A stretch of 64,000 nucleotides of DNA from Novilysobacter antarcticus (GCF_019802285.1 NZ_JAIEUJ010000001.1:930001-994000); one strand, 5' to 3'. Counted from the first letter of the stretch, positions 42,462 to 51,809 are shown. Notes: generated by a model not told the origin, from the letters alone. Numbers and translations: made by a program.

Positions 42462-42757
42462 GGCAGCACCTGCCGGAACGGCCGGACTTCGGTGCGCTCG
42501 TACACCCCGGCGTCCACATAAGGATCGGCGTCCGCCCACTCGCGCGCGGCTTCGAGGGACTCGAATTCGGCCACCACCAGGCTGCCACTGAACCCCGCCG
42601 GACCCGGGTCCTCCGCGTCAATCGCAGGGCATGGTCCGGCCAGGAGCAGTCGGCCGGCGTCACGCAGTGCCTCCAGCCTGGCCAGATGTGCGGGCCGGGC
42701 TTTGCCGCGCAGGGCCAGCACCTCCTCGCCGTCATATCCCTCAATCACGTAAAGCAT
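42458..42757 (-). CDS. yciI: YciI family protein
   Basis: A 99-residue ferredoxin-like-fold protein. It starts [10 protein letters not shown] and has [22 protein letters not shown] and [22 protein letters not shown], the conserved His/Asp positions of YciI. Its activity is unknown. The ATG at 42757 is favoured over an upstream one seven residues earlier. BolA overlaps its stop, as in several Xanthomonads. Confidence 0.86.
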   Translation of the reverse strand: MLYVIEGYDGEEVLALRGKARPAHLARLEALRDAGRLLLAGPCPAIDAEDPGPAGFSGSLVVAEFESLEAAREWADADPYVDAGVYERTEVRPFRQVLP

Positions 42758-43191
42758 CGTTTCATTTCCACCCGACAATCCGACCAGCGCTGATTGTAGG
42801 CCAAGCCCGGCGGGGCAACGCTGGACAGCGCTCCACGCAGCCCGTAACCTGTCCGGAACCTGAGTTGGATAAAGACGTCGCGTCCCTTACGGCTACGGCC
42901 CTGCCGCCGTAACGATCTTCGCGATGCCATGGCCGCGCCTGCCACAGCGGTGTTCATCCCAGATCGATTCAACTGTCAGCAGATCGGGTTTTACTGCTGC
43001 ATGTCCAAACATCGCATGATCATCGTCGCAGCCCGACGATGGCTGGACCGTATTCCTGCCGCCGACCTGCAGTATTCCGATCCTGTCCCGGCCGCTCACG
43101 CCTTTCATGTGCAGCGCGCCAAGGATCGAGTTGTGATGTTCCGACGCAACCGCTACAACGCAGCGCCACGGCCCGGAGGGGCCGGCACCGC
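42758..43191. other. 434-bp intergenic region between yciI and scpA
   Basis: A divergent control region for yciI-bolA and scpA-scpB-rluB. On the - strand, TACAAT at 42793-42798 is a candidate yciI -10. A short + strand reading frame (42929-43195) overlaps the scpA start by ATGA but has no recognisable domain and is only a weak gene candidate. No RNA gene or repeat was seen. Confidence 0.4.
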
Positions 43192-44127
43192 ATGACAAAC
43201 GTTTCCGCGCCCGCCGCGACCGATGACAACCAGGAAACACCGGTACCGGACGGGGAGATCCCGGCCCGGGTGTCGCCGCGACAGCAGGAAATGCCACTGG
43301 CGATGGTGCACGGGCAACCGGTGCTGCAGATTCCGCAGGACCTCTACATTCCGCCCGATGCGCTGGAAGTGATCCTGGACGCATTCGAGGGCCCGCTGGA
43401 CCTGCTGCTCTACCTGATTCGCCGCCAGAACCTGGAAATCCTTGACATCCCGGTTGCGGAGATCACCCGCCAGTACGTCGATTACATCCAGGCGATGCAC
43501 CAACTGCGCTTCGAACTGGCAGCCGAATATCTGGTGATGGCGGCGATCCTGGCCGAGATAAAGTCGCGGATGCTGTTGCCGCGTGCGGTGTCGGACGAAG
43601 ACGACGAAGAAGATCCACGGGCGGAACTGGTTCGTCGATTGCAGGAGTACGAACGCTTCAAGAAGGCCGCCCAGGACATCGACGCCCTGCCCCGGCAGGA
43701 TCGCGATACCGTTCCCGCGCAGGCGTTCGTCCCGGATCGTGCCGCGGTGCGTTTGCCGCCCGAAGTTGATCTGCGCGAGATGCTGCTGGCGCTGCACGAC
43801 GTCTTCAAGCGCGCCGAGCTGTACACGCAACACGCGATCAAGCGCGATGCACTCAGTGTCCGCCAGCGGATGGGCGAACTCCTGGCCCGGCTCGATGACG
43901 GCGAATTCCACCGCTTCGAATCCCTGTTCGAGGCCAACGAAGGAAGGATGGGGGTGGTGGTGAGCTTCCTGGGCATCCTCACCCTGGCCAAGGAGCAGCT
44001 GGTGGACATCGTGCAGGAAGCGCCCCTCGCTCAGATCTACATCAAGTCATTGGCCATCGGCACGGCACCGGAAGAGATCCAGCTCAGCAGTGAGTTCGAT
44101 GACCCCGCCAACGACGAAGCGCCTTGA
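43192..44127 (+). CDS. scpA: Segregation and condensation protein A
   Basis: A 311-residue kleisin. After a polar N-terminus of about 60 residues, the SMC-binding domain reads FEGPLDLLLYLIRRQNLEIL and PVAEITRQYVDYI, then LVMAAILAEIKSRMLLP, and a C-terminal winged helix (VSFLGILTLAKEQLVDI). It bridges SMC heads with ScpB. The ATG at 43192 gives the expected length. scpB starts 34 bp later, and rluB overlaps scpB, forming one operon. Confidence 0.93.
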   Translation: MTNVSAPAATDDNQETPVPDGEIPARVSPRQQEMPLAMVHGQPVLQIPQDLYIPPDALEVILDAFEGPLDLLLYLIRRQNLEILDIPVAEITRQYVDYIQAMHQLRFELAAEYLVMAAILAEIKSRMLLPRAVSDEDDEEDPRAELVRRLQEYERFKKAAQDIDALPRQDRDTVPAQAFVPDRAAVRLPPEVDLREMLLALHDVFKRAELYTQHAIKRDALSVRQRMGELLARLDDGEFHRFESLFEANEGRMGVVVSFLGILTLAKEQLVDIVQEAPLAQIYIKSLAIGTAPEEIQLSSEFDDPANDEAP

Positions 44128-44161
44128 GCGCACCGCACCAATACACACAACGACACGCTGC

Positions 44162-44941
44162 ATGGAACAGACCCAGATAAAACGAATCATCGAAGCCGTC
44201 CTGCTGGCCGCCCACCAGCCGGTGAGCATTGCCCAGCTGGGCGAGCTGCTCGCCGGGGACGACGAGCAGCCGATGGCTGCCAGCGACGTTGCGCAGGCGT
44301 TGCAGGCGCTGCAGGATGATTGCGAAGGACGCGGCGTCGAGCTGGTGGAGCTGGCTTCGGGGTTTCGCTACCAGGTCCGCGCCGACGTGCATCCCTGGGT
44401 CGCCCGCTTGTGGACTGAGCGCCAGACCCGCTACACCCGTGCCACCCTGGAAACGCTGGCGTTGATCGCCTACCGCCAGCCCATTACCCGCGGCGAGATC
44501 GAGCAGGTCCGCGGGGTGTCGGTCAGCAGCAACATCATCCGCTCGCTGGAGGAACGCGAATGGATCCGCGTGGTCGGTCACCGCGATGTGCCCGGCAAGC
44601 CCGCGCTTTTGGGCACGACCCGGACGTTCCTCGACTATTTCGGGCTGAAACGCCTTGATGAACTGCCGCCACTGGCGGAGCTGGGGGACATCGGCGAGCT
44701 GGAACCGCAATTGCAGTTCGAGCCGCGTGCCACCCCGGAAACACCCGGATCCGTCGCTGCCGGTGGCATTGCCACCGAGCCGGCGCTGGACCAGAACGAT
44801 GCCGAGGCCGTCGCTATTCCCGCACGGGAACAGCCGGCTGACGATTCCAACACCGCGGACGACGCCATCGAGACGATGGAACGCCACGGATCACTCGAAG
44901 ATGACGATGCCGAAGAAGCCTCGTCGGAGTTACGCAAATGA
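44162..44941 (+). CDS. scpB: Segregation and condensation protein B
   Basis: A 259-residue ScpB. Two winged-helix domains: the first IKRIIEAVLLAAHQPVSIAQL, the second TLETLALIAYRQPITRGEIEQVRGV and LGTTRTFLDYFGLKRLDELPPL. The last 70 residues are an acidic, disordered tail. It completes the SMC-ScpAB condensin. The stop overlaps the rluB start (ATGA). Confidence 0.94.
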   Translation: MEQTQIKRIIEAVLLAAHQPVSIAQLGELLAGDDEQPMAASDVAQALQALQDDCEGRGVELVELASGFRYQVRADVHPWVARLWTERQTRYTRATLETLALIAYRQPITRGEIEQVRGVSVSSNIIRSLEEREWIRVVGHRDVPGKPALLGTTRTFLDYFGLKRLDELPPLAELGDIGELEPQLQFEPRATPETPGSVAAGGIATEPALDQNDAEAVAIPAREQPADDSNTADDAIETMERHGSLEDDDAEEASSELRK

Positions 44942-46458
44942 CTGAAGAAACACGCAGCAAGCTTTCACTCAAACACGGCAAGGACGACGCCGGCACCGCG
45001 ACACCGCGCCTGCAGGAACGCCTGCACAAGGTCCTGGCCCAGGCCGGACTGGGCTCGCGCCGGGCGCTGGAGCAGCGCATCGCCGACGGCCTGGTCAAGG
45101 TCAACGGCGAGGTAGCCCAGGTCGGTGTATCCATCGGCAGCGGCGACAAGGTCGAGCTGGATGGACGGCAGTTTGTCGCCAGCGCCCTGACCGAGCCGTC
45201 CCGCGTGCTGTTGTACAACAAGCCCGAAGGCGAGGTCACCACCCGCGAAGACCCCGAAGGTCGCCCGACCATTTTCGACGCCCTGCCCGCGCTCAAAGGC
45301 GCGCGCTGGATCGCTGTTGGCCGTCTGGACATCAACACCACTGGATTGCTGATGTTGACTACCGACGGTGAGTTGGCCAACACGCTGATGCACCCCTCGC
45401 ACGAAGTGTCGCGTGAGTACGTGTGCCGGGTGCGCGCACCCGAAGGCGAGGACCGGGTTGAGGACGCAGTCGTGGAGCGGCTCAAGCGTGGTGTTTCGCT
45501 GGAGGACGGCCCGGCCAAGTTCGACGACATCGAGCGTATCGGCGGCGCGGACTCGCACGACTGGTTCCGGGTGGTGGTAAAGGAAGGACGCAACCGCGAA
45601 GTGCGCCGCTTGTGGGAGTCGCAGGGCTGCCAGGTCAGTCGTCTGAAGCGCATCAAGTATGGCTCGGTCGACCTGCCGCGCGAACTGCTCCGTGGCCAAT
45701 CGATCGAAATGAGCACTGAGCGGGTGGACAGCCTGCGCAAGGAGCTGGGACTGGAAGACGGCACGCCGTCGGCGCTGACCCTGCTGCCGGTGATCGGCCA
45801 GCGCAAGGCAGCCCGCTCCACCATCAATCTGACGGGCCGGCCGCAGAGCCCGGGCTATGTAGGTGGCCACGTTACCAGCGCCGACGAAGGCCGGGAACTG
45901 CGCCGCTTCGACAACGTGCGCGAGGATCGCGGCCGCGGTCGCGGCGCGCCCAAGCGGCATGGCGGGCTGACAGTGAGCGGCGAGGCCGCCGCCAAGCAGT
46001 CGCAGCGGCCCTACAAACAGCGCGCGCCCAAGGGCCAGCAGCCACTGCCAGACGGCAACCCGGCGGCGTTCCGCACCTGGTACGTGCCCGATGGGGTCAA
46101 CACCGGCCCCAGCGGCCATCGAAACGCGGACAGCCGTGGCCCGAAAAAGCCCTACGGGAACAAACCCGCAGGCGGCTACAAGGGCCGTGCACCCGCAGGC
46201 GGTCAGGCGCGCGGACCGCGCCCTCCGTACGGGCACCCCGATGGCGCACCCAGCTTTCCGTCTGATCACGCCAACCCGGGCGGCTTCAATCCTTACGGTG
46301 ACAAGCCGCGCGGACCCGGCGGCAACCGTCCGGCCGGCAAGCCTGGCGCCGGCAAACCAGCCGGTCGGCGCGCGGGCCCCGGCGGCCCGCGACCGGGCGG
46401 CCCCCGCGGCGGTGGGCGTCCGGGCAGCGGGCGTGGCGGGTCACGCAGCGGCGCCTGA
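44938..46458 (+). CDS. rluB: 23S rRNA pseudouridine synthase RluB with long Gly/Pro/Arg tail
   Basis: A 506-residue protein. Residues 20-75 form an S4 RNA-binding domain (RLHKVLAQAGLGSRRALEQRI). Residues 90-265 form the RsuA/RluB catalytic domain with GRLDINTTGLLMLTTDGE, whose Asp is the nucleophile, and NREVRRLWESQGCQVSRLKRI. E. coli RluB modifies 23S U2605. From about residue 285 a low-complexity tail of about 220 residues rich in Gly, Pro, Arg and Ala follows (many GGxRP-like units). The tail is basic and probably binds RNA, or is disordered. Confidence 0.92.
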   Translation: MTEETRSKLSLKHGKDDAGTATPRLQERLHKVLAQAGLGSRRALEQRIADGLVKVNGEVAQVGVSIGSGDKVELDGRQFVASALTEPSRVLLYNKPEGEVTTREDPEGRPTIFDALPALKGARWIAVGRLDINTTGLLMLTTDGELANTLMHPSHEVSREYVCRVRAPEGEDRVEDAVVERLKRGVSLEDGPAKFDDIERIGGADSHDWFRVVVKEGRNREVRRLWESQGCQVSRLKRIKYGSVDLPRELLRGQSIEMSTERVDSLRKELGLEDGTPSALTLLPVIGQRKAARSTINLTGRPQSPGYVGGHVTSADEGRELRRFDNVREDRGRGRGAPKRHGGLTVSGEAAAKQSQRPYKQRAPKGQQPLPDGNPAAFRTWYVPDGVNTGPSGHRNADSRGPKKPYGNKPAGGYKGRAPAGGQARGPRPPYGHPDGAPSFPSDHANPGGFNPYGDKPRGPGGNRPAGKPGAGKPAGRRAGPGGPRPGGPRGGGRPGSGRGGSRSGA

Positions 46459-46473
46459 TCCGTAGGAGGCAAT

Positions 46474-46501
46474 AAAAAGGCACCCGCAAGGGTGCCTTTT
46501 T
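46474..46501. terminator. Strong bidirectional terminator after rluB
   Basis: A 12-bp stem (AAAAAGGCACCC / GGGTGCCTTTTT) with a GCAA tetraloop, flanked by A- and T-runs. It ends the scpA-scpB-rluB transcript and also serves the convergent repeat-protein gene. Confidence 0.9.
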
Positions 46502-46548
46502 TCTTTCGCGTCTCGACCCTAGCCACACGCAGGCAAGGGCTCTCAGGG

Positions 46549-47847
46549 TCAGTCCGTCACACTGACTTTCTTGCTGGCCAGGATGCGGTGATCCTGACGC
46601 TGGACGTAGCGGACCTCATAGGTGCCAATCTCATCGGGCAGCTTGATCTCCGCCGGCGAACCATCGCGGGTTCGCTTGTAATCAAGACTGCTTCCTCCTG
46701 GCGAGTCGATTTTCGCTATCGAGATGTAGTCATCGCGGTAGTCGGGACCGGTCCACTCCACCGCGATCTTCGAGCCTACCGCGGCGCTGGCCGGCAGCTT
46801 CAAGGATGCGGCCACTGCGGTTGCATCGATTTTCTCACTCGCGAGGATCTTGTGGGACTGGCGCTGCACATAGCGAACCTCGTAGCTGCCCGGCTCGGCT
46901 GGGATCAACAGCTTCAAGGGATTGCCGGAGGACGTGCGTGTGTAGTTGATGTACTTGTTGCCGGCGGCATCCAGCTTGGCCACCGAGATGTAGTCGTCGT
47001 GGTAATCCGGCCCCGTCCACGCCACGCTGATCGTCGAACCTGCCGGCGCCTTCACCGGCACCTCCAGACCAGCCGTGATTTCACCCACTGCAATGCTTTT
47101 TCGAGCCAGTACGTCGTGGGTCTTCCGGCTGACATAGCGCACCTCGTAGGTGCCCGCCTCGGCCGGCATCAGCAGTTGCAGCGGGTTGCCATCCCGCGTC
47201 CGGGTGTAGTTTGCGTGGCCGTTGCCCGCAGCATTGGCAGGACCGACAGAAATGTAGTCGTCGGTCTCATCGGGCCCCGTCCAGACGATCCGGACCTTGG
47301 ATCCCGCCGCGGCGGACTCCGGCACGGTGAGACTGGCATTGAGCTCAACCACGATCGGCAGGCTCAGCGTGCCCCTGTCGCCGTCAAGCTTGATCTCCCC
47401 TTCCGCCGTGGCACCGTCGGACACGCGCCGTACCGAAACATCGTGCACACCCCGTGGAAGCTCGACCACGATGCGGCCGCCGGCGTCGGATTCATGCAGC
47501 ACATCGCCGCTGGCGCCGTGGCGAACCGTCCACACGAGATCGTTCTTGATCACGGGACCGCCGCGCTGGTCGGTAGCTTCCAGCGTGGCCATGCCCGTTG
47601 CAACCGCTCGTGGCTGGGTCGCCGGCTCTGGCACGGGCTCTTGCTTGGCTGGCGCAGCCTGGGCCGCTCCGGTTTTACCGCTGGGCGCCGCAGTGATCTT
47701 GGGCACACCATCGATCTGGGCCCACATGGATCCGGTCGCGTGGAAAACCAGAATCGTGTCGCCAGCTGCAGACGTGTCCTGGGCGAGTGCGGGCACGCTC
47801 AAGCCTGTCAGCCCGAGCAGAAGCCCCATTGCCAAAGGTCGAAGCAT
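46549..47847 (-). CDS. Secreted three-repeat protein with vestigial VWA motif, function unknown
   Basis: A 432-residue exported protein with a Sec signal (LAMGLLLGLTGLSVPALA). After it comes DTILVFHATGSMWAQIDGVP, which resembles the start of a von Willebrand A domain (usual form: DASGSMWGQIDG), but the Asp of the metal site is His and the rest of the domain is absent. An Ala/Pro linker follows, then a beta-rich domain and three repeats of about 86 residues, each with WTGPD, a DDYIS motif, and YEVRYV near its end. The ATG at 47847 has AGGGAA 8 nt upstream. It is the last - strand gene before the rluB terminator. Confidence 0.7.
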   Translation of the reverse strand: MLRPLAMGLLLGLTGLSVPALAQDTSAAGDTILVFHATGSMWAQIDGVPKITAAPSGKTGAAQAAPAKQEPVPEPATQPRAVATGMATLEATDQRGGPVIKNDLVWTVRHGASGDVLHESDAGGRIVVELPRGVHDVSVRRVSDGATAEGEIKLDGDRGTLSLPIVVELNASLTVPESAAAGSKVRIVWTGPDETDDYISVGPANAAGNGHANYTRTRDGNPLQLLMPAEAGTYEVRYVSRKTHDVLARKSIAVGEITAGLEVPVKAPAGSTISVAWTGPDYHDDYISVAKLDAAGNKYINYTRTSSGNPLKLLIPAEPGSYEVRYVQRQSHKILASEKIDATAVAASLKLPASAAVGSKIAVEWTGPDYRDDYISIAKIDSPGGSSLDYKRTRDGSPAEIKLPDEIGTYEVRYVQRQDHRILASKKVSVTD

Positions 47848-47931
47848 AGTCATTTCCCTGTTCTTGCGGATGCGGGTCGCTCGATGGCAACGCGCGGAAC
47901 GCACCGCCAATCACGATGTCATCGTGATGAC

Positions 47932-48564
47932 TTACCAATGCCCATAAAGGGGTGCGAAGCGCCGACTGACGTGGTCCAGGTCGCGCCGGGCCATGTCTTC
48001 GCGGCGCCGGGCGTGCATCAGGTCCTCCTCGGCACGCCGGAGATCAGCGCGCAGGTCGCTGATCTCCCGGCGCAGGCGTTTCCGCTCATCCTCACTCTCG
48101 GCGTGGCCAAGACGCTTTTGGGCCTTGTCGATGTCCTTGTCGGCTTTGCGGATCCGGTGTTCGATGGAACTAACGTCCGAGCTGACGTCATCGAAATGCT
48201 GCTTGGCGTCGTACACGAAACGGCCGTCACCAAAGCCGGCAAGGAAGCCGGGTTCGAGGTGGCCCGGGCACACGCCGGCGTAGTTGCGGCCGTTGGCGGC
48301 TGCCGTGAAGCCACGATACGGCGTGCAATAGACCTCCAGGCCACGCTCCCTGGCCTCCAGGTAGGCGCGGGCATCCACGCCGACGCCGTACGCAGCACAC
48401 GCCTGCTCGTGGTTGCCGAGGCGGGATGACGGATACCCGGCAACGCCATCCTCATAGCCGATCCGCGACCAGTTCCCGCTCAGGCAGTCGCCTTGGCTCA
48501 TCGTTGCGCAACCGGCGTGAAACCCGGCCAGCAGGATAATCATCAGTAAACGCATCGCACCCAT
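47932..48564 (-). CDS. DUF2799 lipoprotein
   Basis: A 210-residue exported protein. The signal ends in a lipobox (LLAGFHAGCATMS). The body has GDCLSGNWSRIGYEDGVAGYP and YCTPYRGFTAAANGRNYAGVCPG, the Cys- and Gly-rich pattern of DUF2799. A long charged coiled coil (about 125-195) forms the C-terminus. Function is unknown. An alternative ATG at 48555 would drop three residues. It lies 84 bp upstream of the three-repeat secreted gene, same strand, so they may be co-transcribed. Confidence 0.78.
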   Translation of the reverse strand: MGAMRLLMIILLAGFHAGCATMSQGDCLSGNWSRIGYEDGVAGYPSSRLGNHEQACAAYGVGVDARAYLEARERGLEVYCTPYRGFTAAANGRNYAGVCPGHLEPGFLAGFGDGRFVYDAKQHFDDVSSDVSSIEHRIRKADKDIDKAQKRLGHAESEDERKRLRREISDLRADLRRAEEDLMHARRREDMARRDLDHVSRRFAPLYGHW

Positions 48565-48841
48565 GGCACTCCCCCGTCGGGCTTCCCGCCCGAGTTGTCA
48601 TTGAATCCCGCCATCGGAGGACCGCTCCAACCGGCAGGCGTGCGATGAAATACGCACCCGTTGCACCCTGATACGAGGTCGTAGCAGCAAACCGGACATC
48701 GCCCCGGCAAATGCCTCCCGGATCCGATTGCGTCGAGTCGCTGAATCTGAATGGCGCCGACCGACCTCAGCATCTGTTCACTGATGCGAGTCAATGGTGA
48801 AGGCGCCAACAGGGGTGTTGGTCTACCAGCGAGGGTCCAAC

Positions 48842-49945
48842 ATGAATCTCCTATCCCGCCGGATCAACTGGGCATTGATAGCCGTCCCTCTGTTGGCTTC
48901 TGCATTGGCCATGCCGGGCAACGCCTATGGTCAGGACAGCAGGCGAGAATCCAGGCAACTCGAGCACAGGCAGCATGCGGGGAACACCGAGCGCCTGCGC
49001 CGCAAAGCCGAGCGAAACGAAACAGCACCGGCTGCGCCGCGACCAAGGGCGAGCGCAAGTGGCAGTCAGGATTCCGGCAAACGTGCCCAAGTACGAAACA
49101 ACACCAATGCAGCACCTCAGCGAGTCCGCCGCGACGCCCGCCCCCCGGTGCGGCAGCAGGCTGCGGAGCCCGCCCGGGCGCGCCAGAGTGCTGCCAGGGA
49201 ATCCATTGCCCGCGCCCAGCAATCGCGTGTCCAGCCCGACTCTCGGACCCAGGTCCAGCGTCACGCGGCCCGCCCGACGCGCCCTGCCCGACAGGCGACG
49301 AGCGCAGGTGTGCCCCAACGGCCGCAGTCGAGCGACACACGTCATCTCGACCGCCGCCACACACAGCGAATCCACGATGACCAGCAACGGGCCAACCGTT
49401 ACTACGCTGCCCAGGCACGTCAGCGGGAAATCGCCATGCAGCGCGCTCGCCAGCTGCAACAGCAGCGCCGTACGAATCAGTACCGCTACCAGGACCAGTA
49501 CAACCAACGATTGCGTCAGCAGTACGTCAGCTGGAACTCGGGCCGCTACAACTACTACAACGACCCGTTCTATTCGACGCCTGCGAGCTACCGGTATCAG
49601 TTTGGCGGCCAATGGCACTCCACCAACCGCTATGGCGCCAACCTGATGCAGCAGGCCGTGGATCACGGCTATCAGGAGGGCATGAGAGCCGGCCAGGCTG
49701 ACCGTTACGATGGCTGGCGCGGCGACTACCGGGACAACTACGCCTATCAGGACGCGGGATACGGCTACAACGGTCGTTACATCTCACCCGCCGAATACCA
49801 GTACTACTTCCGTCAGGGCTTCCAGCGTGGGTACCAGGATGGCTATGGCGACCGCTATGACTACGGCTACCGCCGCAATGACGGCAACTACGCGATCATC
49901 GCCGCGGTGCTTGCGACCATCGTTGGCCTGCAGTTGCTCAATTGA
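48842..49945 (+). CDS. Secreted Gln/Arg-rich protein with Tyr/Gly/Asp-rich C-terminus, unknown
   Basis: A 367-residue exported protein that I do not recognise. The signal peptide is WALIAVPLLASALAMPGNAYG. Residues 30-210 are rich in Gln, Arg, Asn and Ala with no fold visible. The C-terminal third (about 215-355) alternates Tyr, Asp, Gly and Gln; the parts GYQEGMRAGQADRYDGWRG and GFQRGYQDGYGDRYDYGYRR look like two copies of one unit. It ends in a hydrophobic stretch (YAIIAAVLATIVGLQLLN) that may be a membrane anchor. GAGGG precedes the ATG at 48842. No neighbour suggests a role. Confidence 0.6.
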   Translation: MNLLSRRINWALIAVPLLASALAMPGNAYGQDSRRESRQLEHRQHAGNTERLRRKAERNETAPAAPRPRASASGSQDSGKRAQVRNNTNAAPQRVRRDARPPVRQQAAEPARARQSAARESIARAQQSRVQPDSRTQVQRHAARPTRPARQATSAGVPQRPQSSDTRHLDRRHTQRIHDDQQRANRYYAAQARQREIAMQRARQLQQQRRTNQYRYQDQYNQRLRQQYVSWNSGRYNYYNDPFYSTPASYRYQFGGQWHSTNRYGANLMQQAVDHGYQEGMRAGQADRYDGWRGDYRDNYAYQDAGYGYNGRYISPAEYQYYFRQGFQRGYQDGYGDRYDYGYRRNDGNYAIIAAVLATIVGLQLLN

Positions 49946-49957
49946 CTCACCCGGTGC

Positions 49958-51760
49958 TCAGCGCGGCATCGCCAGGTGGTCTGCCTGCAAGGGATTGCCC
50001 GCACCGCGAGGCGTCGTGGCGATGACCGCGTCGCCGGGCATGGGCACACCGCTCTCCAGGTGCGCCCACGTGCGGTCGAGCGCCTCGTACACATAGGGCA
50101 GCAGCGGCACGTACATCCCTGCGTACACCGGGACGCCAAGGAAGGCGTCGAAGTGCTGCGCGTTCCTGACCTGCCAGTGGTGCACATCCGCCCCGGCGCT
50201 GCGTGCGGCCGCCACATACGGCGCGCTGGTGAATGCGGGGGGAATCAAACCATCATCCAGCCCATGGATGACCATCACCGGCAGTCCGGCCGCCGGCGCG
50301 GCGCCCTGCAATTCGCTGATGCCCCGACGCACGCGATCGGCGTTCGCTCCCGGCCCGTCCCAGAGTGCGCGCAGACACTGCAGATCCGCGAAGGGATTTG
50401 CCGGATCGATCGGTGGCGCAACGATCCCGACGCCGGCGCCCGGCGGTATGCCGGCGGCCTCCGATGACCATGCCGCGCGCTCGATCGCGGAAGCCGGGCG
50501 CGGCGCTCCCTCAGCGGTCACCACCGAGAAGGAATAGCCGCAAGGATGCCCTCCGGCGGGAAAGCGGCCGTAGGCTGAGGCGTAGGTCACCGCGACCGAG
50601 CGCCACAGGTCGAAGGCGACGCTGATCGAACCGGCGCGAAGTGCCTCGTCGGTCCAGCCATTGGCGCGCAGTGTCTGATAGGCGGACTGCTGCTGCTCGC
50701 CCAGGGTCTCGCCCTGGATCAGACCGGCCGTTGCCAGCGCCGCACACTGCGCGTCCGCGGTGGGCATCGCTGGAATTCCCAGCGCAGGCAACGCACACGG
50801 CATCAGCAGCGCCGCCTCGGTCGTATAGTCGTAGATGGGGCGTGCGCCGGCGACAGTCACGTTGGGTTCGGCCGCGACGACCGCGTCCAGCCAGTCGCCG
50901 GCCGACGCCGACTGGGCCGCCTGCAATACGGCGCCGCCGCCGTTGGAGATGCCCACTGCAATCACGCGCGTGTTGTCGAACTGGAAAGGCGCGGCAGCGG
51001 GGAACGCTTCGCTGAGGATCTTCAACGCGAATTCCGCTGACTGCCTGACATGCTCACCCCAGTGCGCTTCCGGGTTGTCGCCGGAGTGCGCATGTTTGAA
51101 CGCGATGCCCGTGGCTGACCCCCGCTCCGGCTGGAATGCCAGAGTGGCATCCGGACCACCGATGGTGCCGTCCAGTTGCACCCCAAACGCGGCATCGAGG
51201 TCGTAATAGTCACTGCCCGCGCCCTTGTCGGTATATGCAATCGCGCAGCCTTTCGGCAGCGCCCACGGGCCGGCGACCGCAATTGCGCCGAGCACGCCGC
51301 GCGACCCCGAGGCCGGCGCAAGCACAACGCAGCGCGCTTGCTGGTCGAAGTTGTCCGGCACCTGGACCAGCACGCGGTGCGGTTGCTTCGCGCCCGGCAG
51401 CCAGGCCAGCGTCTGGAATTCCCGGCCCGGCGATGGCGCGACGCTGCCGTAAAGGTCCGCATAGCCGCCGCCCGGCGCGAGATCGGCAATGCCGCGCCAG
51501 TTGCTCCAGATCGCGCGTCGACGCACTTCGGCTGCCGTCGGGTTTTCCGGATCGGCGAACGCCGGTGCGGTCATGGCGCGCAAGCCATCCAGACCCAGGC
51601 CCGCGGTGAGCAGATCATCGTTGCCGCGGTGTTCGGTGACACTCACCGCGCCGAAACTGGACGCTTCCATGGCGGCATTTCCTGGATTCGATGTGGTGGC
51701 GCAGCCGACGGCGACGGACAGTGCGGCGGACAGGGCGACGGCGAGCAGGGAGTTTTTCAT
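49958..51760 (-). CDS. 3-hydroxybutyrate-oligomer hydrolase family protein, lipoprotein
   Basis: A 600-residue alpha/beta hydrolase. The signal ends in a lipobox (ALSVAVGCATTS), so it is exported and lipid-anchored. The nucleophile motif is VGISNGGGAVLQA and the C-terminal region has MVIHGLDDGLIPP and NAQHFDAF, supplying the acid and histidine. Overall wording matches the D-(-)-3-hydroxybutyrate oligomer hydrolase family, which degrades extracellular or periplasmic PHB oligomers. The ATG at 51760 begins a proper signal peptide. It shares an 86-bp divergent region with the response-regulator gene. Confidence 0.85.
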   Translation of the reverse strand: MKNSLLAVALSAALSVAVGCATTSNPGNAAMEASSFGAVSVTEHRGNDDLLTAGLGLDGLRAMTAPAFADPENPTAAEVRRRAIWSNWRGIADLAPGGGYADLYGSVAPSPGREFQTLAWLPGAKQPHRVLVQVPDNFDQQARCVVLAPASGSRGVLGAIAVAGPWALPKGCAIAYTDKGAGSDYYDLDAAFGVQLDGTIGGPDATLAFQPERGSATGIAFKHAHSGDNPEAHWGEHVRQSAEFALKILSEAFPAAAPFQFDNTRVIAVGISNGGGAVLQAAQSASAGDWLDAVVAAEPNVTVAGARPIYDYTTEAALLMPCALPALGIPAMPTADAQCAALATAGLIQGETLGEQQQSAYQTLRANGWTDEALRAGSISVAFDLWRSVAVTYASAYGRFPAGGHPCGYSFSVVTAEGAPRPASAIERAAWSSEAAGIPPGAGVGIVAPPIDPANPFADLQCLRALWDGPGANADRVRRGISELQGAAPAAGLPVMVIHGLDDGLIPPAFTSAPYVAAARSAGADVHHWQVRNAQHFDAFLGVPVYAGMYVPLLPYVYEALDRTWAHLESGVPMPGDAVIATTPRGAGNPLQADHLAMPR

Positions 51761-51796
51761 GCGCCGACAGTAGCAAGACCCGAGCCAGCGGCTCAT

Positions 51797-51809
51797 CGTA
51801 CTTTCGTAC
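51797..51809. promoter_or_regulatory. Tandem CGTAC repeat in the hydrolase / response-regulator divergent region
   Basis: Two CGTAC copies sit 8 bp apart; read as palindromes the pattern is GTAC-tttc-GTAC. It is a candidate site for the adjacent LuxR-type regulator. The assignment is inference. Confidence 0.35.

Noticed and set aside
42929-43195. An 88-residue frame whose stop overlaps the scpA start by ATGA
   Set aside because: No domain or Shine-Dalgarno support; the overlap may be chance. Left as a comment in the intergenic entry rather than a gene.
46100-46450. Possible DNA repeat in the 3' end of rluB
   Set aside because: It is low-complexity coding sequence in frame with rluB, which ends right before a strong terminator.
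48565-48841. Small gene upstream of the Gln/Arg-rich protein
   Set aside because: Frames are short and lack start signals; the stretch looks like a divergent control region.
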